Source: JABMOW01 sp964409335
GTDB taxonomy: Bacteria; Fidelibacterota; Marinisomatia; SCGC-AAA003-L08; JACNLC01
Direction of reading: 5' to 3'
Length of the DNA: 64,000 nt
NCBI GenBank assembly: GCA_964409335.1
Contig: CAYPCW010000003.1
Location: 1 to 64,000, forward strand
In this document: in pieces, positions 45,451-53,334 of the stretch
Layout of the letters: each line of letters opens with the position of its first letter
How positions within the stretch are numbered: the first letter of the stretch is position 1
Made by a program: the position numbers and the translations under genes
The notes under the pieces: generated by a model
Databases searched by the model: none
What the model saw: the letters and a program-made list of their open reading frames with translations, nothing else
Told to the model about the DNA's origin: nothing

Positions 45451-46279
45451 TATCTTTGAAAAGGAAATTTCAGAATACTCTGGAAGCAAATTAAATATCA
45501 ATGAAAAATGGTTGAGTTACCAACGGAACAAACTCATTGGTGCAATTGATCAAATCGAAAGCAGCAACGCTATAGACTTTCCCTTTAAATGGATCTTTTT
45601 CAAATTTCAGGAAGCGCCTTTGTCCTTTGCCCTTGTGTGTATTTTTTCCCTAATTGCGGGATTCTCCGCGGGTTTTTTCTTCAACGCATCCTATTCGGGC
45701 GGTAATGATCGTGCCGGGTTGAATATCATGGATATGTTGTCTTCAGATAAAATTTCCACAGTACAGTTAGATATTGATAAAAACTTAGCCGAACCATACA
45801 TTTTTAAATTCCTATCCAACGATGATTATCAATATGCAGGCCGAGAAAATGATCAAAACGTAATACTCCTGCTTGACCACATGCTGAATAACACTGCCAA
45901 TCCCGGTGATCGGTTAAAACTGGCGCGTAAACTTTCAGATACCGGAGTCACAAATGACATGGCTTTATCGGTAATTATTAAAGCTCTGCTGTTAGAGGAC
46001 AATACAGCGATCCAATCGGTGCTGATCGAAAGTCTTCAGCACAATGAAACGACCACTGCCCGAGATGCTCTGCTCCAAATTGTCATTGGGCACTACGATG
46101 CTCCTGTCAGATTATCCGCACTTAAATACCTGACTCAATTCTCATCAGACCCCCACGTTACTCAAATATTGAAGGTCGTCTCAATATCCGATGAAAATCC
46201 ATCAGTACGATATACTGCAGAAAAATTACTCATGGCATCAATAAAGTCTGTCCAAACCGGTGGTGAAATTAAAAAATAA
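45443..46279 (+). CDS. Probable anti-sigma factor with periplasmic HEAT-like repeats
   Basis: A 278-residue protein: a cytoplasmic N-terminal helix segment (about 1-55), one membrane helix (SFALVCIFSLIAGFSAGFFF, about 57-78), then a region of paired helices (about 130-270; DRLKLARKLSDTG, AIQSVLIESLQHNE, PVRLSALKYLTQF, PSVRYTAEKLLMAS) that reads like HEAT repeats. No zinc HxxxCxxC anti-sigma motif is visible. The position (8-base overlap with the ECF sigma) and topology support an anti-sigma role; HEAT repeats as the sensing part would be unusual. The stop shares one base with the next ATG (TAATG). Confidence 0.7.
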   Translation: MPDIFEKEISEYSGSKLNINEKWLSYQRNKLIGAIDQIESSNAIDFPFKWIFFKFQEAPLSFALVCIFSLIAGFSAGFFFNASYSGGNDRAGLNIMDMLSSDKISTVQLDIDKNLAEPYIFKFLSNDDYQYAGRENDQNVILLLDHMLNNTANPGDRLKLARKLSDTGVTNDMALSVIIKALLLEDNTAIQSVLIESLQHNETTTARDALLQIVIGHYDAPVRLSALKYLTQFSSDPHVTQILKVVSISDENPSVRYTAEKLLMASIKSVQTGGEIKK

Positions 46280-47433
46280 TGAGATCTTTTATCACAATCT
46301 TGCTCTTTTCTCTCGCTGTAAGCGGGCAAAGTATCACATTTGAATACGAATTAAATTCGGAAAGCGATACTTTACTTTTATTAAAATCCATTGATGGACC
46401 CATAACCGTTCGGGGGTCAGCTCAAAAAAATATTAAAATCGTTCAGCGTATCAGTTCCAATTTTGATATTGAGTCTTTAAATAAAGGAAATCTTAAATCT
46501 GTTAACCAGATTGTTGAATTTAATGAACAGCCTGGTATTTCAATCACAATAGATCGATCATATGATATCACGGTTCCAAAAAATATGAATATCCGCTTCG
46601 ATCTTTTAGGGGGCAAGATTGATGTAACCGACATCCACGGCTCCTTAAAATTGGTAAAATTAAGCGGAGAAATAACCCTAAATGAGATCGAAGGAAAGGT
46701 GCATGTCACGACCGGCAACGGAGACTTAACTATTAACAATGTAAAGGGCGACATTTTGGGCTCTGCCCTAAATGGCAATATATTCACAGGGAATACCCAG
46801 GGAAAACTTCATCTGGAAACAGGGAGTGGAGATTTATCTATCATCGAACACTCGGGAAATCTTATGATGAAAACATATGTGGGTAACTGTATCATTCAAA
46901 ATACCATCGGAGACTCCATTCACGCCCTTACCCGAGGAGGTGATATTGCTATCCACTCACTATCATCAAATGATGGAATATTTAACACAATGGCAGGAGA
47001 TATCTTACTTGAAAACGTTGATGGAAATATTTCTACTGAAACATATGGAGGTATTATTTCAGGGTCAAATTGGACGGGGGATTTCACTTTGCAGAACTAT
47101 TCAGGCGGTCTTTCCCTCGATAATATTCACGGCAACCTGAAGATAAATTCATTTTATGGGAATGTCAGAATTCGTAGATATTTCCCAGACGAATCAATCG
47201 GGGATTCTTCCATAATTAAAATTGTCTCGGGAAATCTGAATATGAGTTACACAGGAGACCACGTAGGCTTGGATGTGAAAACCCAGGGAGGGGCAATCAC
47301 CAGTAATATTTTAAAAATGGTTGGGAAACTTCCATATATTGGGGTATATCATCCTGAAAACGAAATTCACACTATCAGCGTAACTTTATTGAATGGTAAC
47401 ATTATTATTAATAAAGGAATCGTCAATGACTGA
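46279..47433 (+). CDS. DUF4097-type beta-helix (putative adhesin) protein
   Basis: A 384-residue exported protein with a signal peptide (about 1-18). The body is a run of short beta-helix turns of about 19-22 residues with G-x-I/L and GDL/GNI turns: IHGSLKLVKLSGEITLNEIE, TTGNGDLTINNVKGD, ETGSGDLSIIEHSGN. This is the DUF4097 pattern, found in proteins that coat the envelope or sit near sensor proteins. Its exact job is unknown. It shares one base with the anti-sigma stop and overlaps the following gene by 8 bases, so it belongs to the ECF operon. Confidence 0.82.
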   Translation: MRSFITILLFSLAVSGQSITFEYELNSESDTLLLLKSIDGPITVRGSAQKNIKIVQRISSNFDIESLNKGNLKSVNQIVEFNEQPGISITIDRSYDITVPKNMNIRFDLLGGKIDVTDIHGSLKLVKLSGEITLNEIEGKVHVTTGNGDLTINNVKGDILGSALNGNIFTGNTQGKLHLETGSGDLSIIEHSGNLMMKTYVGNCIIQNTIGDSIHALTRGGDIAIHSLSSNDGIFNTMAGDILLENVDGNISTETYGGIISGSNWTGDFTLQNYSGGLSLDNIHGNLKINSFYGNVRIRRYFPDESIGDSSIIKIVSGNLNMSYTGDHVGLDVKTQGGAITSNILKMVGKLPYIGVYHPENEIHTISVTLLNGNIIINKGIVND

Positions 47434-48949
47434 TCGGTATTATAAAATCGTTTTATTCGGTATCACAGTACTCTCCCTCATTTTGGGTTCATCCGGATTG
47501 GTCTCCTCAAAATCTTCTGACGAAGAAGCGGAATCCAGGGAATTGATCCGGGACAAGGGTGTTACGAAAATTTTCAGCGATTATGAGATCACTGAAGATA
47601 TGGTCTTAAACGGAAATTTAAAGATCATCGGGGGTGGGTTGGTCGTAAAAGGAACCGTAAATGGTGAAATCCAGGTGCTTGGTGGTGATATTAAAATCAA
47701 TAAATCAGCCGTGATAAACGGAACCATCATCGCCATCGGTGGACAAATTGACAAAGACCCTGAAGCAACCATTAAGGGAGAAGTGCTGGAACTGAATAAA
47801 GATAAATTTTCAATCTCAAGGGATTGGGAAGGGGACAAGGGCATTCACCTAAATGATTGGATAAAAAGCGACGGCCCCTGTACTGCTTGTTCTATATTTG
47901 ATCCAAAGCGACCCCACTCTCATCCCTATAAAGACGGTGGATGGATGCGGTATAATCGGACTGAAGGTCTTTATCTTCAGATGAATTTTCATGTGGAAAA
48001 TGAATTTCTACCCGGGAACATACTATACGGAGGTGTGGGTCGATCCTTTCACAGAAATAAGTATAGCGGTATTATCGGATTTGAGCAGCGATTGTTTCAG
48101 GATTCCTTTCAATTGTACATTGAAAAATATAACAGGTCCACTTCAGAGGATACACTCAGGATCAACGGTGTCTTGAATTCTTTGGCTGCGTTTTTTATCC
48201 ACCAGGATTTTTTGGACTGGTATGAAGCAGATGGATTCGGTGCCGGCGGATTCATCACCCTTCCCTGGAAGATAAAAATATCTGTTCAATATCGGGACGA
48301 ATTGCAAAGTCAGATGAATACCGTCGCTACCTGGTCACTATTCGGAAGCCAGGAGGTATTCCGGGGAACCTATTTGATCGAAGAAGGAAAAGAAATTTCC
48401 CTGAATTATAAAATTAGTATTGGACAGCCTTATCAATGGAATTGTACTTCATCAGTCCTGGGGTATCTTCAATATTCAAAGACTGAATCGCAAAAAAAAT
48501 CTGACTTCATTTACACAAAGCAGGACCTGATAGCGGACTCCTATTTCCCGTTTACCAGAAAATTAGGCATTCATACTCAAGTTAAAGCCGGATCTGTTTA
48601 CGGTGATCATTTTGGTTTGCAGCATCGGTATTTAATTGGCGGAATTGGATCATTACGAGGATACACCTGGAAGCAATTTGACGGGACCCGTTTCTCTTCC
48701 GGGACAATCGAGATTGTTTTTGATGGTATCGCGGTTTTCTATGACCGGGCAGCCATCTGGTCTGATGGCGCCGATGAACTTTCATCAAACCACTGGGATA
48801 AATTACTGAATTCTCACAATGGGGAATCCATTGGTTTTAGTTTTGGTTCTCACAGATCTCGTATTGATATCATAAAACCGTTGGGTACTGAAGGAGCTCA
48901 GAGCATTCAAATCAATTTTGTATTATATTACGGTAAGAGAGCATATTGA
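47426..48949 (+). CDS. Bactofilin-like repeat domain fused to an Omp85-like outer-membrane barrel
   Basis: About 507 residues. After a signal peptide (about 1-27), residues about 55-115 show a polymer-forming, bactofilin-like turn pattern (VLNGNLKIIGG, VVKGTVNGEIQVLGG, KSAVINGTIIAIGG). From about 160 to the end the chain is a beta-barrel with aromatic strands and the Omp85-superfamily loop motif LIGGIGSLRGYTW (about 392-405). No POTRA domain is present. ATG 47426 is chosen because it precedes the signal peptide; an earlier start adds 11 residues. It sits in the ECF operon, with 4 to 8 base overlaps on both sides. Function not known. Confidence 0.65.
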   Translation: MTDRYYKIVLFGITVLSLILGSSGLVSSKSSDEEAESRELIRDKGVTKIFSDYEITEDMVLNGNLKIIGGGLVVKGTVNGEIQVLGGDIKINKSAVINGTIIAIGGQIDKDPEATIKGEVLELNKDKFSISRDWEGDKGIHLNDWIKSDGPCTACSIFDPKRPHSHPYKDGGWMRYNRTEGLYLQMNFHVENEFLPGNILYGGVGRSFHRNKYSGIIGFEQRLFQDSFQLYIEKYNRSTSEDTLRINGVLNSLAAFFIHQDFLDWYEADGFGAGGFITLPWKIKISVQYRDELQSQMNTVATWSLFGSQEVFRGTYLIEEGKEISLNYKISIGQPYQWNCTSSVLGYLQYSKTESQKKSDFIYTKQDLIADSYFPFTRKLGIHTQVKAGSVYGDHFGLQHRYLIGGIGSLRGYTWKQFDGTRFSSGTIEIVFDGIAVFYDRAAIWSDGADELSSNHWDKLLNSHNGESIGFSFGSHRSRIDIIKPLGTEGAQSIQINFVLYYGKRAY

Positions 48950-48951
48950 TA

Positions 48952-49809
48952 ATGAAAAAAGTGATATTTATTGCAATGCTCATCTGCCTGATTTTCCCCA
49001 GTAATAAGGAAAAAATCCTTACATTAAACGAACCACTTTACAATATAAAATCCATGAAAGTGAATATTGACTACAGTTTGGGGAATTTAGTGATCGAAGC
49101 GGGACAGCCCGATATGGCTGTAACCGGATACTTAAAATATTTTTATCAAAATATTGATGGATTGTTAGAATACGAAAAATTTGGCAGTACTGGTATTCTT
49201 CGGCTCGAAACGGAAGTAGATATAGATTGGGATATCAATTATAAAAATTACGGTAAAAATAAAGTATACAATGAAAGCGAACTGTATCTTTCCCCTAAAA
49301 TTCCCTTAAAAATGAATGTCGACGTGGGAATGGGAAAATCAACATTGTCCCTTCAGCAGTTAAAAATTGAAAATTTTGTTTTAGATTGCGGTATGTGTGA
49401 AACAAAGGTTGACTTTGGCGAGAGTTATAACCCTGTGGACTGTATGAAGATCGATGTAGACGCCGGATTGGGTTCTGCGACACTGAAAAATCTATTGAAC
49501 TCAAATTCAGATCAAATGGAGTTTGAATGTGGATTAGGGACAATGAATCTCGAATTTGGCGGACAGTTAAAACATGACGTTGAAGTGGACATATCCGTTG
49601 GATTGGGAGCCGTGAATATTGAGATTCCGAAGGGGACAAACGTCATTTTTAAGTATGACGGATCGTTTTTGTCCAGTGTGGATCTGGATGATTTTTCAAA
49701 TCATGGTGACGAGTACCGAAGCCGGGTCATTAACGATGCAAATTTTACAATCTATATCACCGGGTCCATTGGTGCAGGTTCTTTAAAAATAAAATGGATC
49801 GAAAATTAA
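48952..49809 (+). CDS. Toast-rack / DUF2154-like envelope protein
   Basis: About 285 residues with a signal peptide (about 1-17). The N-terminal part (LNEPLYNIKSMKVNIDYSLG) and repeated GLG motifs (VDAGLGSATL, CGLGTMNLEFGG, VGLGAVNIEIP) form the stacked beta pattern of toast_rack/LiaF-type and DUF4097 proteins. In Firmicutes such domains sense or damp envelope stress; here it is exported, so the role is open. ATG 48952 is preferred over a TTG two codons earlier. It is the last gene of the ECF operon; about 145 bases separate it from a sigma-54 promoter. Confidence 0.7.
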   Translation: MKKVIFIAMLICLIFPSNKEKILTLNEPLYNIKSMKVNIDYSLGNLVIEAGQPDMAVTGYLKYFYQNIDGLLEYEKFGSTGILRLETEVDIDWDINYKNYGKNKVYNESELYLSPKIPLKMNVDVGMGKSTLSLQQLKIENFVLDCGMCETKVDFGESYNPVDCMKIDVDAGLGSATLKNLLNSNSDQMEFECGLGTMNLEFGGQLKHDVEVDISVGLGAVNIEIPKGTNVIFKYDGSFLSSVDLDDFSNHGDEYRSRVINDANFTIYITGSIGAGSLKIKWIEN

Positions 49810-49954
49810 ATCAGTCTGCCACAATCAACCCTGACATAGTTATATCATTGTTTCAGGAAAAATATCAATTTAATATGAGTGGATAATCATTCCATTGTCT
49901 TTCTTTCGCTCTAACTTAATGTAATTAAATGATTTATCAATGTTTTCATCTCCG

Positions 49955-49969
49955 TGGCACATCATTTGC
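49955..49969 (+). promoter_or_regulatory. Sigma-54 (RpoN) promoter, -24/-12 type
   Basis: TGGCAC, five bases, TTGC: GG and GC are separated by exactly 10 bases, matching the sigma-54 consensus TGGCACG-N4-TTGC except for A in place of the G after CAC. Transcription would start near 49981, giving a leader of about 39 bases to the ATG at 50020 with its GGAG site. An NtrX-like sigma-54 activator is encoded at 53335-54690. Confidence 0.8.
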
Positions 49970-50019
49970 GCACTTTCTTCTGAAGTTGGATTAACACATG
50001 ATTAATTTTGGAGATTAAA

Positions 50020-51276
50020 ATGATCACACACAATAAAATCAAACTACTTACCGTTCTGTCAGTACTTGCCTTTTCTTTAGTTTATGCTATCAATTTTCAG
50101 GATGAGGAAGAATTGAAAAATGTAGACAAGAATATGGAAAATTTTGAGATAAATATGCACAATTGGGAAATCCAAATGGAAAAATGGGGGGATGACCTTG
50201 AAAAATCAATTGAACAGGGTGAGACAATCCCGCCCCTTCCACCGGTTCCATCACTGAAAATGGTTAAAGAATTTGACGACAAGTCGCTCAAACTGGGTAT
50301 CTACATCGAAAACATGGACTTTGAAGAAGCCTATCAAAGACATTATCCTGAATGTTACGGTGTGCTGGTCACCGGTGTGGTCCATGGCGGTAATGCGGAC
50401 AGAGCCGGCATCATTAAGGACGACATCATCATGGAATTTGGTGGTGAAAAAGTCCGGTACGAATCTCATTTGTTAAATCTTCGGGACAGCAAAAAAATCG
50501 GCGACTCTGTCCCGATCAAATACTTTCGAAATGAGAAGATCATGGAAACGACCCTCGTATTCGCTCTACCTTCTCTGCCTGGGGATGATGACGAAACCTG
50601 GACGGATTTACAAAAATTTGGCAAAACTAAAAGTTATTCGGTTGGATATGGCGGCGGAGGTCCTCTCGGAATTAAAGTCGACTATGACCTTACCAATTTG
50701 AATAACTTTATCAACCAGTACGGCTTTCGCCCCATTAATAAAAATTCTCTGGTTTACTTTGGCGGGTATGGAATGGGAAACGTGGGTAAAGGATTATTCA
50801 TTGGCGGTATGGGCGCCGGACTAAAATATGATCAAAAATTTACAACGCCGGATGATGGCTATACACGATTGTTAAATATTGAATCCGGTTTTGGCGGTGT
50901 CACTCTATTGAAAAAAATGCCCCTGTTCTCTTCAAATATTATCGTCGATTTGGGTACTACCCTCGGCGGGGGGACAACATCTATTGAGATCGCTCAGTCC
51001 GATGGAAATTTTTCCTGGGATGGCACCCCGCTGATTGATGGACCCAACTGGTATGCCAGGTATGAGAAAAATTATTTGGTGGTTTATCCGACCGTCGGGG
51101 TACTGATCAGGATTAAAAGTTGGCTCGGACTGCACGCTTCCGCCGGTTACCTTTGGAACTATTCCATCAAGGATAACTGGACATCACTCCCCTTTGAATA
51201 TGATGTTACAGGTGATAATGAACCAGACCCATTTGGCGGACAAACAATTGAGGTGGGCGTGTGGTTTGGTAACTAA
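50020..51276 (+). CDS. PDZ-domain envelope protein behind a sigma-54 promoter
   Basis: About 418 residues with a signal peptide (about 1-24). A coiled-coil stretch (about 30-65) rich in Glu, Asn and Trp (MENFEINMHNWEIQMEKW) is followed by a PDZ domain (about 90-185; GVLVTGVVHGGNADRAGI, KDDIIMEFGGEKV). The C-terminal Gly-rich region has GGYGMGNVGKGLFIGGMGAG and aromatic strands that could be a beta barrel or sandwich. No serine-protease triad is seen. ATG 50020 is chosen (GGAG 7 bases before) rather than a TTG at 50008. Monocistronic: promoter in front, terminator behind. Role unknown; probably envelope stress or scaffold. Confidence 0.75.
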   Translation: MITHNKIKLLTVLSVLAFSLVYAINFQDEEELKNVDKNMENFEINMHNWEIQMEKWGDDLEKSIEQGETIPPLPPVPSLKMVKEFDDKSLKLGIYIENMDFEEAYQRHYPECYGVLVTGVVHGGNADRAGIIKDDIIMEFGGEKVRYESHLLNLRDSKKIGDSVPIKYFRNEKIMETTLVFALPSLPGDDDETWTDLQKFGKTKSYSVGYGGGGPLGIKVDYDLTNLNNFINQYGFRPINKNSLVYFGGYGMGNVGKGLFIGGMGAGLKYDQKFTTPDDGYTRLLNIESGFGGVTLLKKMPLFSSNIIVDLGTTLGGGTTSIEIAQSDGNFSWDGTPLIDGPNWYARYEKNYLVVYPTVGVLIRIKSWLGLHASAGYLWNYSIKDNWTSLPFEYDVTGDNEPDPFGGQTIEVGVWFGN

Positions 51277-51294
51277 ACTATAATTCTCCGAATT

Positions 51295-51332
51295 AAAGAG
51301 CAGATCGGAATTTCTAATCTGCTCTTTTTTTT
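51295..51332 (+). terminator. Intrinsic terminator after the PDZ gene
   Basis: An 11-bp perfect stem (AAAGAGCAGAT / ATCTGCTCTTT) with an 11-base loop, followed by more T's (eight in a row in total). It isolates the PDZ gene from the downstream signalling genes. Confidence 0.92.
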
Positions 51333-51548
51333 GATGTAAATGTCTCAGGTCTGTTTTAATTTACCGCGGGTTATCAGAATCAGATTCCTCCAACCGGTAT
51401 TTTTACACTTACGATAAAAATAATTTGTCTGTTTGACAACTCATTAAATGGGTAACCGGTAATAAAAGTGATCCATTCGATAATGACAATCATATCAATT
51501 TTAACATGATTTATTGGCATGTACACAACATAAGAGAACAGAACCAAA

Positions 51549-52112
51549 TTGTTTACTGACAAAATTATTTCCGGTATTATCGCATTAGGCTCGTTGATTT
51601 ATTCCACTATCCCAGGTGTGAATGCAGAATTCTCCCCCATTGTTCTTTTCCCCAGAAGTGGCGCATTGTTGGTCAATACTCACCTTGACAATTGTTTTTC
51701 ACCGGGACTTGACGAAATTATACTCACCGGCCATCCAATTCGTTTCCATTTTACCGTTCAGATCATTGAAAATGAGACAAATCATATTATTTTAGAGAAC
51801 AGTTTTTATCACGAAATTCGTTACTATCTCCTCGATAAAATCTATAAAGTTCATATTTCTGAAAACCTGGAAACCCTCGAAACAGAATCCTTCCAGCGTG
51901 CCAAGGAATATATAACTATTCTCGAAATGATCAACACCGTTTCGCGTGAAGACATCCGATTTGAAAAAGAGTACTTTGTAAAAATTACAGCGCATCTGGA
52001 TAAAATCTTCATCCCAAACCTGGATAAAGAAATCGATCTCATGTTTTACTGGAAAAAAAACAAACCCGAGGTCAGATCGCCCGCTTTTAATCGCATGCTG
52101 ATCACACAATGA
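51549..52112 (+). CDS. DUF4390 family protein
   Basis: A 187-residue exported or membrane-anchored protein. After a hydrophobic N-terminus (about 5-25), LLVNTHLDNCFSPGLDEIILTGHPIRF and a middle helix (ESFQRAKEYITILEMI) match DUF4390, a family often found just before NtrY-type kinases. The start is TTG with no strong ribosome site. It overlaps the kinase gene by 4 bases (ATGA), so it may modulate the kinase in the periplasm. No direct evidence for function. Confidence 0.7.
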   Translation: MFTDKIISGIIALGSLIYSTIPGVNAEFSPIVLFPRSGALLVNTHLDNCFSPGLDEIILTGHPIRFHFTVQIIENETNHIILENSFYHEIRYYLLDKIYKVHISENLETLETESFQRAKEYITILEMINTVSREDIRFEKEYFVKITAHLDKIFIPNLDKEIDLMFYWKKNKPEVRSPAFNRMLITQ

Positions 52113-53299
52113 AATTTCGACTCCCTTCTATCAAAATTCAGTTTCTATTTATCGTACAATTCGTGTTGATTTTATCTGTACTTTTTTATCGATTGTATTT
52201 CATCCAAAATTTTGAACAATACGAAAATCAGATTGCTAACCTTGGAGTCGAAGACAGGCTTCGATCAATCTACCAGAATTACCGGGATCAAATCGCTCCT
52301 GAATATCTTGATGATTTTAAAATGGATATTGATACGTTGTTGGGTATAACGACCTTAAGTAAGTGGGGCGCCTCGAATTTTGAATCTGAAATGGAGCTCT
52401 ATTCCCTGTATATCCTTATTTCTATCATCATTGCAGTATTTTTATTTACTATATTTACTTTTAAACTCATCACCCGGCCGTTGGAAAAACTACAGTATGC
52501 GACCCAGGCATTGTCCCGGGGTGATTTGAATGTTAATGTACCGGAGAGTAAATATTCACCTTTAAACGAACTCATTGTCTCCTTTAATTCGATGGTCAAA
52601 GAACTTGAGGCATCACGCGACCAACTAATCTCTGCAGAAAAAGAAACAATCTGGCGGGAAATGGCGAGGGTCATGGCTCATGAAATTAAAAATCCACTTA
52701 CACCCTTACAATTGACAGCTGAACGACTCGAGTCAAAATTGCTGGAATCAACCGATGCCGTGGTCAGGATCCTTCCCCGGTCGCTGGAGGTGATCAAGGA
52801 GGAAATTGCAGGACTGAAACGACTGACCGTTGAATTCTCAGAATTTGCACGTCTTCCGGAATCCCTGCCCTCAAACTTCGATCTGGTAAAACTTGTAAAA
52901 GAAGTAGTGGCGCCCTATCAGTCCAAAGCTAAAATTAATTTCAAGGATAAGGAAGAACTACACATATTTGCCGATAGATTTCAAATCAAACAGGTTTTGG
53001 TCAATTTAATTCAAAACAGTATCCATGCGAGCGAGACTACTCCGGAGATTTCCATACACACCGGGACCGGTGCCGATCAATTGATTTGGGTGACCGTTTC
53101 CGATCGGGGAAAAGGGATACCTGAGGAGGATATCCCAAGAATATTCGAGCCTTATTTTTCCAAACGTAAAAAAGGGACCGGACTCGGTCTCGCAATTGTG
53201 AAAAAAATAGTCGAACACCACAATGGTGTTATTTCGGTGACTAGCCGGGTAAATGAAGGAACCTCATTTATGATTAAATTACCGGTGCATTACTATTAA
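52109..53299 (+). CDS. NtrY-like sensor histidine kinase
   Basis: A 396-residue two-pass membrane kinase: helix 1 (about 10-28), a short periplasmic loop (about 30-90), helix 2 (about 92-115), HAMP (about 115-170), H-box MARVMAHEIKNPLTPLQL (His about 190), N-box LVNLIQNSIHAS, and G-boxes DRGKGIPEEDIPRIFEPYFS and KGTGLGLAIVKKI. The short sensor loop suits sensing a partner such as the adjacent DUF4390 protein. It phosphorylates the response regulator 35 bases downstream. Confidence 0.92.
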   Translation: MKFRLPSIKIQFLFIVQFVLILSVLFYRLYFIQNFEQYENQIANLGVEDRLRSIYQNYRDQIAPEYLDDFKMDIDTLLGITTLSKWGASNFESEMELYSLYILISIIIAVFLFTIFTFKLITRPLEKLQYATQALSRGDLNVNVPESKYSPLNELIVSFNSMVKELEASRDQLISAEKETIWREMARVMAHEIKNPLTPLQLTAERLESKLLESTDAVVRILPRSLEVIKEEIAGLKRLTVEFSEFARLPESLPSNFDLVKLVKEVVAPYQSKAKINFKDKEELHIFADRFQIKQVLVNLIQNSIHASETTPEISIHTGTGADQLIWVTVSDRGKGIPEEDIPRIFEPYFSKRKKGTGLGLAIVKKIVEHHNGVISVTSRVNEGTSFMIKLPVHYY

Positions 53300-53334
53300 A
53301 ATTTTCAGGTACACCAAAAAATTCAGGACAGCCA

